In this document: positions 33,226-43,798 of the stretch, one piece after another | Layout: every line of letters begins with the position of its first letter | Numbering within the stretch: position 1 is the stretch's first letter | Source: Staphylococcus pettenkoferi | GTDB taxonomy: Bacteria; Bacillota; Bacilli; Staphylococcales; Staphylococcaceae | Reading direction: 5' to 3' | Assembly: GCF_026659735.1 (NCBI RefSeq) | Contig: NZ_JANSKK010000012.1 | Location: 52,041 to 116,040, forward strand | DNA length: 64,000 nucleotides | Program-made: the position numbers and the translations under genes | Notes under the pieces: generated by a model | The model's database searches: none | What the model was told of the DNA's origin: nothing | Seen by the model: the letters and a program-made list of their open reading frames with translations, nothing else

Positions 33226-33269
33226 AGTATAACATGTCTATTCTCAATTGCAAATTAAAATTATTCTAA
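33226..33269 (-). promoter_or_regulatory. ftnA promoter with PerR-like box
   Basis: On the - strand, TTGCAA (33253-33248), 16-base spacer, TATACT (33231-33226). Immediately upstream of the -35, bases 33255-33269 (TTAGAATAATTTTAA on the - strand) match the PerR box TTATAATNATTATAA at 12 of 14 defined positions. Confidence 0.6.
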
Positions 33270-33274
33270 TCTGA

Positions 33275-33293
33275 GAGAATGAAAATCATTTTT
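33275..33293. promoter_or_regulatory. Fur-like box between ftnA and murT
   Basis: GAGAATGAAAATCATTTTT agrees at 15 of 19 positions with the classical Fur box. It is flanked by a 10-bp inverted repeat, ATTCTCAATT (ending at 33249) and AATTGAGAAT (33294-33303), which adds two more TGAGAAT-type half sites. It could serve either divergent gene. Confidence 0.4.
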
Positions 33294-33362
33294 AATTGAG
33301 AATGGTTTGGAAAGATAGTCGCTCGTGTTATAATATTTGAGTGATATAAGAGGAGGAAGAAC

Positions 33363-34679
33363 ATGAGACAATGGACGGCAACCCACTTGGCAAAGCTTGC
33401 GCGTATGGCAAGTAAGATGGCTGGAAAGAAGGGTACGGATTTACCCGGCCAAGTCGCGCGTCGAGTGGATAAAAATATATTAAGAAATTTAGCGCAAGAA
33501 GTAGATGAGATTGTATTTATCAGCGGTACAAATGGTAAGACGACGACTTCAAATCTCATCGGTCATACACTTAGAGCAAATCATATTGATATTGTACATA
33601 ATAATGAAGGCGCCAACATGGCAGCGGGTATCACCTCAGCCTTTATCCTTCAAAGTAAACCAGAAACAAAGATTGCTGTAATTGAAATTGATGAAGGCTC
33701 TATTCCTCGTGTGATGAAAGAAGTTACTCCTACTATGATGGTCTTTACTAACTTCTTCAGAGACCAAATGGATCGTTTCGGTGAAATTGATATTATGGTA
33801 GAGAATATTGCTCGTGCGATTAGTAATAAAGGGATTAAAATGTTGCTCAATGCAGATGATCCTTTCGTGAGTCGCTTGAAGATTGCGAGCGATGACCGTG
33901 TTTATTACGGTATTGCTAAGCATGCACATGATTTCGAACAAAGCACGATGAACGAGAGTAAGTATTGTCCAAATTGTGGTCGTTTACTTACTTATGACTA
34001 CGTTCATTACAATCAAATTGGACACTATCACTGCGACTGTGGCTTTAAGCGTGAGCAACCTAAATATGAAATCTCAAACTTTGAAACGACACCATTTTTA
34101 AATATCAAAGTCGATGGCCGATTCTTGGATATGAAGATTGCCGGAGACTTTAATGCTTACAACGCGTTAGCAGCATACACTGTGCTACGTGAACTAGGCC
34201 TTAGTCACGAGTCCATTCAGAAAGGTTTCGAGACGTATACTTCTGACAATGGCCGTATGCAATACTTCAAGTCAGGTGCGAAAGAAGCGATGATTAACTT
34301 GGCTAAGAATCCAGCAGGTATGAACGCCAGCCTGTCAGTAGGTGAGCAGTTACAACATAAGAAAGTTTATGTCATTAGCTTGAATGATAACGCTGCAGAT
34401 GGCCGAGATACGTCTTGGATTTATGATGCAGATTTCGAGAAATTACAAGAGCAGGATATTGAAGCCATCATCGTGACAGGTACACGTGCCGAAGAATTAC
34501 AATTACGCTTGAAACTCGCGGAAATAGAAGTGCCTGTTATCGTTGAGAAAGATATTTACAAAGCGACAGCGTTAACGATGAAATATCCAAGTTATACAGT
34601 TGCGGTGCCGAACTATACATCTCTGGCTCCAATGTTAGAGCAATTAAATCGCTCATTTGAGGAGGAAACGAAGTCATGA
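33363..34679 (+). CDS. murT: Lipid II isoglutaminyl synthase, Mur ligase subunit MurT
   Basis: 438 residues. With GatD it amidates the D-Glu of lipid II to D-isoglutamine, needed for efficient cross-linking and methicillin or lysozyme resistance. Mur-ligase ATP site GTNGKTT at 55-61, and a Cys4 zinc ribbon (Cys202, Cys205, Cys224, Cys226) inserted in the middle domain, a MurT hallmark. The C-terminal DUF1727 domain has the [13 protein letters not shown] stretch containing the catalytic Asp. AGGAGG upstream; ATGA overlap with gatD. Confidence 0.96.
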   Translation: MRQWTATHLAKLARMASKMAGKKGTDLPGQVARRVDKNILRNLAQEVDEIVFISGTNGKTTTSNLIGHTLRANHIDIVHNNEGANMAAGITSAFILQSKPETKIAVIEIDEGSIPRVMKEVTPTMMVFTNFFRDQMDRFGEIDIMVENIARAISNKGIKMLLNADDPFVSRLKIASDDRVYYGIAKHAHDFEQSTMNESKYCPNCGRLLTYDYVHYNQIGHYHCDCGFKREQPKYEISNFETTPFLNIKVDGRFLDMKIAGDFNAYNALAAYTVLRELGLSHESIQKGFETYTSDNGRMQYFKSGAKEAMINLAKNPAGMNASLSVGEQLQHKKVYVISLNDNAADGRDTSWIYDADFEKLQEQDIEAIIVTGTRAEELQLRLKLAEIEVPVIVEKDIYKATALTMKYPSYTVAVPNYTSLAPMLEQLNRSFEEETKS

Positions 34680-35398
34680 ATGAACTGACTGTATACCACT
34701 TTATGCCAGATAAATTAAATCTTTATAGTGATATCGGGAATATTATTGCCTTAAAGCAACGTGCGAAGTGGCGTAATATTAAATTGAATGTAGTCGATAT
34801 CAATGAAACTGAAGGCGTGACGTTAGATGAGTGTGATATCTTCTTTATCGGTGGTGGCAGTGATCGTGAACAATCGCTTGCTACAGCTGAGTTGAGTATG
34901 ATTAAAGATACGTTGAAAGCCGCCATTGAAGATGGTATGCCTGGACTCACTATTTGTGGTGGATATCAATTTCTAGGGACGAAATATATCACTCCTGACG
35001 GTAAAGAACTCGATGGTCTAGGTATTCTCGATTTCTATACGAAATCTCAGAAAGAGCGTCTCACAGGTGATATTGTGATTGAGAGTGAAACCTTTGGCAC
35101 GATTGTAGGTTTCGAAAACCATGGTGGACGCACACATCATGACTTCGGTACGTTAGGTCGCGTGACGCATGGTTATGGCAATAATGATACAGATAAAAAA
35201 GAAGGTATTCACTATAAGAATTTATTAGGTACTTATCTTCATGGACCTATTTTACCTAAAAACCATGAGCTGACAGATTATCTGTTGGAAAAAGCGTGTG
35301 AGCGTAAAGGCATTCCTTTTGAGCCACGTGAGTTGGATAATACAGAGGAAGAAGCGGCGAAACAAGTGATCGTTGACCGCGTGAAGAAAAGTAAATAA
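34676..35398 (+). CDS. gatD: Lipid II isoglutaminyl synthase, glutamine amidotransferase GatD
   Basis: 240 residues, class-I (CobB/CobQ-like) glutaminase that feeds ammonia to MurT. Nucleophile Cys94 in [10 protein letters not shown] and catalytic His189 in GTYLHGP are at the same positions as in S. aureus GatD. As in that protein, the third (Glu) triad residue is not obvious. Overlaps murT by 4 bases; the two form one complex and one operon. Confidence 0.96.
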   Translation: MNELTVYHFMPDKLNLYSDIGNIIALKQRAKWRNIKLNVVDINETEGVTLDECDIFFIGGGSDREQSLATAELSMIKDTLKAAIEDGMPGLTICGGYQFLGTKYITPDGKELDGLGILDFYTKSQKERLTGDIVIESETFGTIVGFENHGGRTHHDFGTLGRVTHGYGNNDTDKKEGIHYKNLLGTYLHGPILPKNHELTDYLLEKACERKGIPFEPRELDNTEEEAAKQVIVDRVKKSK

Positions 35399-35405
35399 AA
35401 GCTAA

Positions 35406-35448
35406 AAAGTGGGGCTGACTACGAGCGTGTAGTTCAGTCCCACTTTTC
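35406..35448. terminator. Bidirectional terminator after murT-gatD
   Basis: AAAGTGGGGCTGA with TCAGTCCCACTTTT closing a nested CTAC/GTAG arm; A-run left and T-run right serve both convergent genes. Confidence 0.85.
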
Positions 35449-35517
35449 TTCTTAACTTAATATTAGCTCTATTGACTCTTATTCTAGCACCGATTGTGAA
35501 GAATACGAAGTCTACCA

Positions 35518-36507
35518 TTACTTCGCATACCGGCCGTCTAGAATGCGATAGATGAGTAATATTTCGTAAATGATGTGACTTTTAATTTGATTATTGTCAA
35601 ATTCATCTAAGCCTTTCACTGAACGTTTGAGAACTGATGCGGATGCCTTTTCACGCTCGAAGTGTCCTGTTGAGAAGATGTTGTTAATACTTTGCGAAAT
35701 CTTAAGAATGGCTAGACGTTCTTCACTATTGAAGACAACTTGAACATTTTTAGGCAAATAAATAATGTTAGATAAATGTGTGATAAACAAGCGATTGGTA
35801 TGTGAACGGGACGTAATGCGTCGAACTTGAATCCATTCTTTATCACGATGTTTATGGTAGCCTAGCTCATCTTTCTGATAACTCAATAGCGTATCGACAC
35901 GATTATTCAAACTGATTACCTTATCTAAAGCACGTTCTGATGAGACAGATTTAAATTTACCAATCAATAGTTGCTGCATACGGTTGCTATAAAGGCTATA
36001 CATTTGCGACTCTGTCTTGTTGATTAAGCTATCAAGCTGAGCGTAGTATTTCGGTGGTAAGACCATAAAGTTAACTAATCCTGCAGTCACAAGACCTATA
36101 ATCGCAGTTAAAAATCGTGAGAAGAAGTTATAGATAAATGCATCGTGAATACCTGGAATCATCGCTAGTGCTGTCATGGTTGCTACAGTAGTACCGACTT
36201 GCAAATTAAATTTCGTACAGACAATGATAGTGCATAGAGCAGTTAGCGCATATGAGAAAGGTGAATCATCGCCGAAGAAGTATGTAAAGACAACTGCGAA
36301 GACGACGCCGATAACCGTCGCAGGCAAACGTCTGTAACCTTTATGTAACGACGCTTTCGCTGTCGGTTCGATTGTGACGATAGCTGTCAATATCGCAAAG
36401 ATAGGGTTCATATGTAACAGTAAACAGAACCAAGCGGTTAGAAAGGTCGCTAAGCCTGTCTTAATCGTACGCGCGCCAATTAAATTTTTGTACCATTTTT
36501 CTCGCAT
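35518..36507 (-). CDS. UPF0421/ArAE family membrane protein (aromatic acid exporter-like)
   Basis: 329 residues. Four to six hydrophobic segments in the first 155 residues (ArAE_1/FUSC-like domain), including the family piece [12 protein letters not shown] and [14 protein letters not shown], followed by a long helical cytoplasmic part. The family is named for p-hydroxybenzoate/fusaric acid exporters, but substrates in Gram-positives are unknown. Length equals staphylococcal UPF0421. A distant relative sits at 58207. Separated from gatD by a shared terminator. Confidence 0.8.
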   Translation of the reverse strand: MREKWYKNLIGARTIKTGLATFLTAWFCLLLHMNPIFAILTAIVTIEPTAKASLHKGYRRLPATVIGVVFAVVFTYFFGDDSPFSYALTALCTIIVCTKFNLQVGTTVATMTALAMIPGIHDAFIYNFFSRFLTAIIGLVTAGLVNFMVLPPKYYAQLDSLINKTESQMYSLYSNRMQQLLIGKFKSVSSERALDKVISLNNRVDTLLSYQKDELGYHKHRDKEWIQVRRITSRSHTNRLFITHLSNIIYLPKNVQVVFNSEERLAILKISQSINNIFSTGHFEREKASASVLKRSVKGLDEFDNNQIKSHIIYEILLIYRILDGRYAK

Positions 36508-36634
36508 AGTGGATCTCCTAGCTTATATTGTGATGTGTCTATGATGTCTCGTCGTTGAATGACGATATTTTAAGAAGAAAATAACTCTTATTTATTATAT
36601 CAAAAAAAGTTTGCTATAATAAGATGGACGATAA

Positions 36635-37429
<795 letters not shown>

Positions 37430-37453
37430 GCCTTAAGTCTGAAATAGAAATCA

Positions 37454-37489
37454 TTCCGGAGCCTATTATCCTGGCTTCGGAAATTTTTT
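37454..37489 (+). terminator. Intrinsic terminator of map
   Basis: TTCCGGAGCC / GGCTTCGGAA stem with one G-U pair and a 9-base loop, then A and T6. Confidence 0.9.
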
Positions 37490-37504
37490 ATAATAGAATC
37501 TAAC

Positions 37505-37550
37505 CTAGAATAAATCCGACTTCTAGAATAAATACAGAGAATAAAGTCGG
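37505..37550 (+). promoter_or_regulatory. Repeat cluster in the vraUTSR promoter region
   Basis: Two direct copies of CTAGAATAAAT (37505-37515 and 37523-37533, 18-base period), and an inverted repeat CCGACTT / AAGTCGG (37516-37522 and 37544-37550) woven between them. The vraUTSR operon of S. aureus is autoregulated by VraR from just upstream of vraU, so this is a plausible operator region. Binding is not shown. Confidence 0.35.
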
Positions 37551-37589
37551 CAAGACACATGTGATCGTGTTTGCTGCAGAGGTGATTCT

Positions 37590-37985
37590 ATGAATATATT
37601 ATGGACTTATATGGACAAGATGTGTAAACAGTTATTAGATAAAAGTATGCGTGCGCGATGGCAAGAACTGGATTATCGACTTCAAGACATTGAACGCTAT
37701 ATCCGCTACTTAGTATTGAAACAGGCGTCGATAAGAAAGTTAATTGACAGTCTATCGTTAACATTGGAAAATAAATATATCGACATTATTGAAAGTGCTA
37801 AAAATATTTCAGCATGTAAGATTGAAAGTGCAGATATTGAAGCGATTACGTCACAACTCAATCACTATGAAGCGACTTATGCTGAATTAGAGTCAACGAT
37901 TACAGCACAACATCAAGAGAAACTATCAACTGAAGCTGAGTGTGACATGCTACAGCAATTGCGTTTAGGTCAATATGCGGTTTGA
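37590..37985 (+). CDS. vraU: VraU, first gene of the cell-wall stress operon
   Basis: 131 residues, mostly helical and charged, with coiled-coil character (residues 25-115). No known domain, no membrane span, no catalytic motif. Identified by position and by similarity of start and length to the hypothetical first gene of S. aureus vraUTSR. In S. aureus, vraU is reported as dispensable for VraS signalling. GAGGTGATT precedes the start. Followed by a gap of about 190 bases before vraT. Confidence 0.85.
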   Translation: MNILWTYMDKMCKQLLDKSMRARWQELDYRLQDIERYIRYLVLKQASIRKLIDSLSLTLENKYIDIIESAKNISACKIESADIEAITSQLNHYEATYAELESTITAQHQEKLSTEAECDMLQQLRLGQYAV

Positions 37986-38171
37986 GTTAGCTAGGAATAG
38001 GGTACGCTCACGTCAGTGATCTTAGAGACTTGGGTGCTAGCTTTATTCATTTCTTATGGTGGATTTAAAGAGCATTCCATAGTGACGATACTATGCAACT
38101 TGTATGAAATCTCAATGTGCATTCCATCATTCATAAATGTTACGAAACACGTAGAAGAAAGGCGGCGAAAT

Positions 38172-38873
38172 ATGACACACAAATATATATCAACGGAGAT
38201 GCTAATCATCTTTACTGCGTTGATGATTGTAGCCAATTTTTACTATATCTTTTTTGAAAAAATTGGTTTCTTACTCGTTCTATTACTAGGATGTATCCTC
38301 GTTTATGTGGGTTATCTCTATTTTCATAAAGTCAGAGGGCTTCTCGCTTTTTGGATAGGTGTTCTACTCGTAGCATTTACCTTGCTATCCAATAAATATA
38401 CGATTATTATTCTGTTCCTGTTCCTGATGGTAATGATTATCCGCTATTTACTTTACAAATTTAGACCGTTAAAAGTAGTGGCGACTGATGAAGCGGTTGA
38501 AAGTCCTCAATTTATTAAGCAGAAGTGGTTTGGACAGCAACGTACGCCGCATTACGTCTATAAATGGGAGGACTTGCAAATTCAACATGGTATCGGTGAA
38601 ATCGACATCGATATGACGAAAGCAGCAAATATTAAAGAGCATAACGTCATTGTAGTGCGTCACCTAGTGGGTAAAGTTCAAGTCGTCGTGCCACTAAATT
38701 ACAATATTCATCTCCATTTTACGGCATTTTTCGGCAATGCTTATATCAATGAGCATAATTATAAAGTTGAGAATACCAATATTAGTGTGAGAGAAGAGAC
38801 GAAACCAGATAATTATACTGTAAACATTTACGTTTCTACATTTATCGGCGATATCGAGGTGTTTTACAAGTGA
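38172..38873 (+). CDS. vraT: VraT (YvqF/LiaF-like) membrane partner of VraSR
   Basis: 233 residues. Four closely packed spans in the first 100 residues, then a LiaF-like C-terminal domain with the beta-rich block [13 protein letters not shown] to VVVPLNYNI. Required in S. aureus for VraSR signalling and oxacillin resistance; the Bacillus relative LiaF inhibits its kinase. The ATG at 38172 (AAAGGCGG upstream) gives exactly the S. aureus length; the frame is open back to 38016, without support. GTGA overlap with vraS. Confidence 0.93.
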   Translation: MTHKYISTEMLIIFTALMIVANFYYIFFEKIGFLLVLLLGCILVYVGYLYFHKVRGLLAFWIGVLLVAFTLLSNKYTIIILFLFLMVMIIRYLLYKFRPLKVVATDEAVESPQFIKQKWFGQQRTPHYVYKWEDLQIQHGIGEIDIDMTKAANIKEHNVIVVRHLVGKVQVVVPLNYNIHLHFTAFFGNAYINEHNYKVENTNISVREETKPDNYTVNIYVSTFIGDIEVFYK

Positions 38874-39913
38874 ATCACTACATAAGAGCCATAGGATCGA
38901 TGTTAATCCTCGTCTACAGTATGCTTTTCGCCTTTCTCTTTATTGATAAAATATTTGTGAATATCATTTATTTTCAAGGCATGTTCTATACGCAAATATT
39001 TGGTATTCCGGTATTTTTATTCTTAAATATCGTTATCATCTTACTTTGTATCATCGTGGGTTCTGTGTTAGCTTATAAGATTAATCAACAGAACCACTGG
39101 CTTCAAGAACAAATCGAACGTTCGATTGAAGGTGAAACAGTCGGTATTAACGATCAAAATATTGAACTGTATAATGAAACGATCGCGCTCTATCAAACGT
39201 TGGTGCCACTCAATCAAGAAGTACATAAACTACGTATGAAGACACAGAATTTAACGAATGAGTCATATAACATCAATGATAAGAAAGTTAAGAAAATCAT
39301 CGAAGACGAGCGTCAACGTTTAGCTCGAGAATTACACGACTCAGTGAGTCAGCAACTGTTTGCAGCAAGTATGATGCTTTCAGCCATTAAGGAATCGACA
39401 TTAGAGCCACCGCTCGATCAACAAATACCCACGTTAGAAAAAATGGTACAAGATTCACAACTTGAAATGAGAGCCTTACTTTTACATCTTAGACCTATCG
39501 GATTGAAAGATAAATCGCTAGGAGAAGGAATTAAAGATTTAGTTGTTGATCTTCAGAAGAAAGTGCCGATGAAAGTGGTTCACCAAATAGAAGATTTTAA
39601 AGTCCCTAAAGGTATTGAAGATCATTTATTCCGCATTACTCAAGAAGCGATTTCAAACACCTTACGACACTCTAACGGGACGAAAGTAACGATTGAATTA
39701 TTCAATAAAGAAGATTATTTACTACTACGCATACAAGACGACGGTAAAGGATTTAACGTCGATGATAAAGTTGAACAAAGTTATGGATTAAAGAATATGC
39801 GTGAACGTGCGCTAGAAATCGGCGCGAACTTCCACATTGTATCCTTGCCAGATTCAGGGACACGTATCGAAGTGAAAGCACCGTTGAACAAGGAGGAATT
39901 AAGTGATGATTAA
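38870..39913 (+). CDS. vraS: Sensor histidine kinase VraS
   Basis: 347 residues. Two N-terminal membrane spans (about 12-36 and 43-68) with almost no outer loop, an intramembrane-sensing design. HisKA_3 motif has phospho-acceptor His156 in [12 protein letters not shown], and the ATPase domain has [11 protein letters not shown] and DDGKGF. Detects cell-wall damage and phosphorylates VraR. GTG start overlapping vraT by 4 bases; overlaps vraR by about 8. Confidence 0.96.
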   Translation: MNHYIRAIGSMLILVYSMLFAFLFIDKIFVNIIYFQGMFYTQIFGIPVFLFLNIVIILLCIIVGSVLAYKINQQNHWLQEQIERSIEGETVGINDQNIELYNETIALYQTLVPLNQEVHKLRMKTQNLTNESYNINDKKVKKIIEDERQRLARELHDSVSQQLFAASMMLSAIKESTLEPPLDQQIPTLEKMVQDSQLEMRALLLHLRPIGLKDKSLGEGIKDLVVDLQKKVPMKVVHQIEDFKVPKGIEDHLFRITQEAISNTLRHSNGTKVTIELFNKEDYLLLRIQDDGKGFNVDDKVEQSYGLKNMRERALEIGANFHIVSLPDSGTRIEVKAPLNKEELSDD

Positions 39914-40532
39914 AGTATTATTCGTTGATGACCATGAGATGGTACGTATCGGAATTTCTAGTTACTTATCTACTCAACCTGACCTCGAAGTCGTAGGGGA
40001 AGGGGAATCAGGGAAAGATGCCATTGAGAAAGCGCACGAATTGCAACCTGATTTAATATTGATGGATCTCGTGATGGACGATATGGATGGCGTAGAAGCC
40101 ACAACGCAAATTAAGAAAGACTTACCACATATTAAAGTGCTCATGCTTACAAGCTATATTGAGGATAATGAAGTTTATCGCGCATTAGATGCAGGCGTGG
40201 ATAGTTACATTCTCAAGACGACGAGCGCGAGTGACATTGCTGAAGCGATTCGTAAGACGTATAATGGCGAATCTGTGTTTGAAGCGGAAGTATTAGTTAA
40301 AATGCGTAATCGAATGAAACAACGTGCTGAACTTTATGAAATGCTCACAGAGCGTGAGATGGAAATCTTATTACTTATCGCGAAAGGTTATTCCAACCAA
40401 GAGATTGCAAGTGCCTCTCACATTACGATCAAAACGGTGAAGACGCATGTGAGTAATATTCTCAGCAAACTTGAAGTTCAAGATAGAACCCAAGCGGTAA
40501 TCTACGCTTTCCAACATAAATTAATTCAATAG
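39906..40532 (+). CDS. vraR: Response regulator VraR
   Basis: 208 residues from the ATG at 39906 (an in-frame GTG at 39903 is equally well placed behind AAGGAGG and would give 209). NarL/LuxR-type regulator. Receiver Asp55 (LMDLVMDD, counting from the GTG), Thr/Lys switch residues, and a C-terminal LuxR helix-turn-helix ([19 protein letters not shown]). Activates cell-wall genes such as pbpB, sgtB and murZ in S. aureus; sgtB is 8 kb away in this window. Confidence 0.96.
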   Translation: MIKVLFVDDHEMVRIGISSYLSTQPDLEVVGEGESGKDAIEKAHELQPDLILMDLVMDDMDGVEATTQIKKDLPHIKVLMLTSYIEDNEVYRALDAGVDSYILKTTSASDIAEAIRKTYNGESVFEAEVLVKMRNRMKQRAELYEMLTEREMEILLLIAKGYSNQEIASASHITIKTVKTHVSNILSKLEVQDRTQAVIYAFQHKLIQ

Positions 40533-40541
40533 ATTATGACA

Positions 40542-40578
40542 AAAGCTCCAAAGGTGCACTTGCGACCTTTGGAGCTTT
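40542..40578 (+). terminator. Intrinsic terminator of vraUTSR
   Basis: 14-bp perfect stem AAAGCTCCAAAGGT / ACCTTTGGAGCTTT, 9-base loop. Flanks suit use in both directions, so it may also end the carbonic anhydrase transcript. Confidence 0.88.
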
Positions 40579-40623
40579 CTAATTGAGTTGAGTTATTTTA
40601 TCGAAGAAAAACAACTGCCACAC

Positions 40624-41193
40624 TTATTGCTGAGTCTTATAACCGTCATGAACGAGATCGAGTTCGCCTGTCGCAGGATCGATGACTAAACCGTGTACAG
40701 GGACGGAGCGATCGAACAGTGGATGATTGTAGACAATATCGATGTTGTGTTGCACGCGTTCGAACACATCAGAGAAACCTTCTAAGAAGTGATTCACATC
40801 GATGCCTGAACGATTGAGAATATCAAGTGTCTCTTCTTTAATACCACGTTCTTTCATCGTCTCTTTCACAGCATCAACATCGATAGAGCCCATACCGCAA
40901 TCTTTATGTCCCATGATGATAATTTCTTCAGCACCTAAAGCGTAGATTGCGACGAGTAAACTGCGCATAGTTGAACCGTATGGGTGTGTAATAACAGCGC
41001 CGGCATTCTTAACGACTTTAATATCGCCGTTGTTGAAACCGAGTGCTTTCGTTCCTAAGTCTTGTAAACGTGTGTCCATGCACGTGAACAATACAGCTTT
41101 TTTATCTGGATTCTTGCTTGTCTTATATTGCTCAAAGTCTTTGTTTGCAACGAAAGACTCATTATATTTTAAAATGTTTTGTAATAATGTCAT
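40624..41193 (-). CDS. Beta-class carbonic anhydrase
   Basis: 189 residues. Interconverts CO2 and bicarbonate to supply carboxylases and fatty acid synthesis at air-level CO2. Zinc ligands are Cys38 (TCMDTR), His96 and Cys99 (GHKDCG), with the Asp40-Arg42 dyad present. Short, Gram-positive subtype. The ATG at 41193 has GGAGGGG upstream; the frame continues across a terminator-like hairpin, and that part is unlikely to be translated. In staphylococci such an enzyme (Can) is needed for growth in ambient air. Confidence 0.92.
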   Translation of the reverse strand: MTLLQNILKYNESFVANKDFEQYKTSKNPDKKAVLFTCMDTRLQDLGTKALGFNNGDIKVVKNAGAVITHPYGSTMRSLLVAIYALGAEEIIIMGHKDCGMGSIDVDAVKETMKERGIKEETLDILNRSGIDVNHFLEGFSDVFERVQHNIDIVYNHPLFDRSVPVHGLVIDPATGELDLVHDGYKTQQ

Positions 41194-41225
41194 ATGTACC
41201 CCTCCACACATGAATTTGTTATAGA

Positions 41226-41254
41226 AAAAGGCAACGTTATGACGTTGCCTTTTT
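41226..41254 (-). terminator. Hairpin between YihY-like and carbonic anhydrase genes
   Basis: AAAAGGCAACGT / ACGTTGCCTTTT with a 4-base loop and T5 on either strand. It ends the YihY-like transcript, but lies only about 33 bases before the carbonic anhydrase ATG. Confidence 0.85.
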
Positions 41255-41303
41255 AGTATATCGTATTTAGTCATTCTATGTTGACAATTGACTTCACGAC
41301 AGT

Positions 41304-42635
41304 TTATTTATTGTTTGGACTGTCGTCGTAGTGTCCTTCTTCGTTTGTATCTTGAGCTGTTGATGCTTGATTTGAAGAAGTGCGATCTTCAGAAGATGTA
41401 GATTGATGTTGATCTGAAGCATCGTTGGATTGACGTTCATTCTCTTCATCGGATGATTGAGCCGTAGTTTCTCGATCACGACCAGATGTAGTATTCCCTT
41501 TGTCATTAGGCGAATGAACGACGCTACCTGATGCTTGGTTGTCTTCAGCGTTCGCTTCATCATTCTCACTACTTTTACCAGAAGTGGAAGATTGACTGTT
41601 AGACTCAGCATCTTGATCATCACAAGCACCTTCGCCGTGCTCAATCTCAGAAACGGATTTCTCTTCAGGTGTCTTGTCGTCTACGATCTTACGTTGATGG
41701 AAGATTGCATTGATTTCAGCACCGATAATGATGATGAAACCTACGATATAAAGGAATAACATCAAGATGATGATCCCTGCTAAACTACCATAAGTCTTAG
41801 AGTAGTTAGCGAAATTTGAAATGTAAATTCCAAATAAATAAGAACCAACTAAGAACACGATAGTTGAGAAGATCGCACCTGGAATAACAGATAATAATTT
41901 AATCTTCACATTTGGCGCTAAAGTGTAAAGTACAATAAAGCTGATAAGCACGATAATAATCGGTAGTACGATGCGTACGAGATTGAAGACCCATTTCACT
42001 TGGTCGCCTAAGCCAATAGGACCAAATAAGAGGTCACCGATTTGTTGTCCAAATGTTGGTAAGATTAAGGCGATTGGCATTACGATAACCATACATAACG
42101 TAAAGATGACACTCAATAATTTGCTGACGATAAAGTTACGGTTATCTTCAACATCATACGCGACGTTAAACGCATTCATAATTTGTGTCATCCCGTTTGA
42201 TGCTGACCACAATGCCAAGATCAAACCGATAGACAGCACGCCACCGCTAGCATTACCCATAATATCATCAATGATCGATGATACTTGTGAAGTGTAATCA
42301 GCAGGTACATGCTCAGTAATCATATCTTTAATCGTCGTTGGTTTCACACCAACAAGTGGTACGATTGACAGTAAGAAGATGAGCATAGGGAAGAGAGACA
42401 GCATAAAGTAGTAAGAGAGTTGCGCTGCCATTCCTGAAGCGTCATCTTTACCGATACGATAGATGAGATACTGTAAGAAGTTCGCATTCTTCGTATATTT
42501 CGCGGGTTTATTGATGCGAGACACGAAGAACTCTTGATTGTCTTTTTTCGGATCTTTAGATTTAAATTCTTGAGGTTGAATATATGTACGATCTTCATCA
42601 ACCTTCTGATGTCTAGGTGGGTTATCTTTTTTCAT
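41304..42635 (-). CDS. YihY/virulence factor BrkB family membrane protein
   Basis: 443 residues. Six membrane spans in residues 55-310 with family motifs SGMAAQLSYYFMLSLFP and LWSASNGMTQIMNAFN. Once called RNase BN, an assignment since withdrawn; the true function is unknown. The C-terminal 120 residues (from about 320) are low-complexity, rich in Ser, Asp, Glu, Asn and Gln, and probably disordered in the cytoplasm. ATG at 42635 follows GAGGAGGA. The same DNA carries a long open frame in another register as a by-product of its composition. Confidence 0.88.
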   Translation of the reverse strand: MKKDNPPRHQKVDEDRTYIQPQEFKSKDPKKDNQEFFVSRINKPAKYTKNANFLQYLIYRIGKDDASGMAAQLSYYFMLSLFPMLIFLLSIVPLVGVKPTTIKDMITEHVPADYTSQVSSIIDDIMGNASGGVLSIGLILALWSASNGMTQIMNAFNVAYDVEDNRNFIVSKLLSVIFTLCMVIVMPIALILPTFGQQIGDLLFGPIGLGDQVKWVFNLVRIVLPIIIVLISFIVLYTLAPNVKIKLLSVIPGAIFSTIVFLVGSYLFGIYISNFANYSKTYGSLAGIIILMLFLYIVGFIIIIGAEINAIFHQRKIVDDKTPEEKSVSEIEHGEGACDDQDAESNSQSSTSGKSSENDEANAEDNQASGSVVHSPNDKGNTTSGRDRETTAQSSDEENERQSNDASDQHQSTSSEDRTSSNQASTAQDTNEEGHYDDSPNNK

Positions 42636-42794
42636 GGAAAGACATCCTCCTCTCAATTTCATTATTATTAATATACTTGAAAATGTTTACACAAACAACA
42701 CTCTATTTGTGAATCATTGGTTTACAATATATCGATAGTTCTCATTCACGTATATATTGTAGTGCATAATGTGTTTTACCCATTTAATAACAAA

Positions 42795-42827
42795 ATATGC
42801 TTAACCCTTCGAAAGAGTTAAGCATAT
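42795..42827 (-). terminator. Terminator of ptpA-ytxH-like pair
   Basis: ATATGCTTAAC / GTTAAGCATAT perfect 11-bp stem; TTTTGTTATT follows on the - strand. Confidence 0.85.
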
Positions 42828-42892
42828 GTGTAAGGTATTGTGTAATTTAAATTATTTTTAGTAAAATTATAAACTGTTTCGCTCGAATACGA

Positions 42893-43195
42893 TTAGTTTA
42901 AGCGGTTATTTTTACGCTCCATAATTGTATCTTTCGCATCCATTAAAGTGTCTTTCGCACTCATCAGTTGTTTCTCTAGATCTGGATTTTTACGTCTAAT
43001 TTCTTCTAAAGTATCTTTCCAGTAGAGGACTTCGTCTTTAATGTTTGAGATCGCTGAAGGTTTAGAAGAACGATTACCTTCTTTGATATCTTTCACTGAA
43101 CGGCGTAAGGATTGGCGTGTTGATTTATCCGCTAAAGTAGCTAAGCCGCCAACGACTGCGCCGATGAGAATACCCGGAACTAATTTGTTTTGCAT
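42893..43195 (-). CDS. YtxH-like small membrane-associated protein
   Basis: 100 residues. A short glycine-rich hydrophobic segment (LVPGILIGAVVGGLATLA, 5-22), then a basic, helical tail with repeated SAKDTLMDAKDTIMERK. This layout resembles YtxH general-stress proteins of Bacillus, function unknown. It follows ptpA by 4 bases, with its ribosome site inside the ptpA end, so the two are co-transcribed. Confidence 0.75.
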   Translation of the reverse strand: MQNKLVPGILIGAVVGGLATLADKSTRQSLRRSVKDIKEGNRSSKPSAISNIKDEVLYWKDTLEEIRRKNPDLEKQLMSAKDTLMDAKDTIMERKNNRLN

Positions 43196-43199
43196 AATA

Positions 43200-43664
43200 T
43201 TACTCCTCTCCTAGATTTGCATCTTTCACGATGAAATCAATCAAATTATCACAAGATGATTGTACCATTTCATAAACACCTTCAAAATTATTTGTATAGT
43301 AAGGGTCCGGTACATCTGTCTCTTCCATATTACTAAATTCTAGCAGTTTAAACAATTGCCCTTGAAGATTTGGATTAATTTGGCGAATATTATCCACATT
43401 GCTTTGATCCATCGCGATGATGTAATCGAAGTCATCGTCAGCAGTAAATAATTCACTAATCATACCCTCGTAAGGTACCTCATGTTCATCTAGAATGTCC
43501 TGCGTGCCTGGGTGAGGGGGCTCGCCTAAATTCCAACGACCTGTACCACGTGATTGCACTTCGACACCTTCGATACCACGATCTTTCAAGCGTTGACGCA
43601 TAATTGCTTCAGCCATAGGTGAACGACAAATATTTCCTAAACATACAAATGCCACTGTTACCAT
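43200..43664 (-). CDS. ptpA: Low-molecular-weight protein tyrosine phosphatase
   Basis: 154 residues. P-loop CLGNICRS with nucleophile Cys8 and Arg14, and general acid Asp120 in VPDPYYT. In S. aureus, PtpA is secreted during infection and acts on host signalling, though it lacks a signal peptide there too. GGAGGT before the ATG. Operon with the YtxH-like gene. Confidence 0.94.
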   Translation of the reverse strand: MVTVAFVCLGNICRSPMAEAIMRQRLKDRGIEGVEVQSRGTGRWNLGEPPHPGTQDILDEHEVPYEGMISELFTADDDFDYIIAMDQSNVDNIRQINPNLQGQLFKLLEFSNMEETDVPDPYYTNNFEGVYEMVQSSCDNLIDFIVKDANLGEE

Positions 43665-43798
43665 ATGTATACCTCCTGCCTGTTTATTCTTATCGTTATA
43701 CTATATAGTCTACTATAATGACTCAATCACAACTTATCCAACATTTTACAATAAAAGATAATTTGATAGAATGTTGAAATAAAGGAGTGAAGATTTAT

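Noticed and set aside
41294..41644. 116-codon ORF overlapping the tail of the YihY/BrkB gene
   Set aside because: By-product of the low-complexity Ser/Asp/Glu-rich codons in the other frame; no ribosome site.
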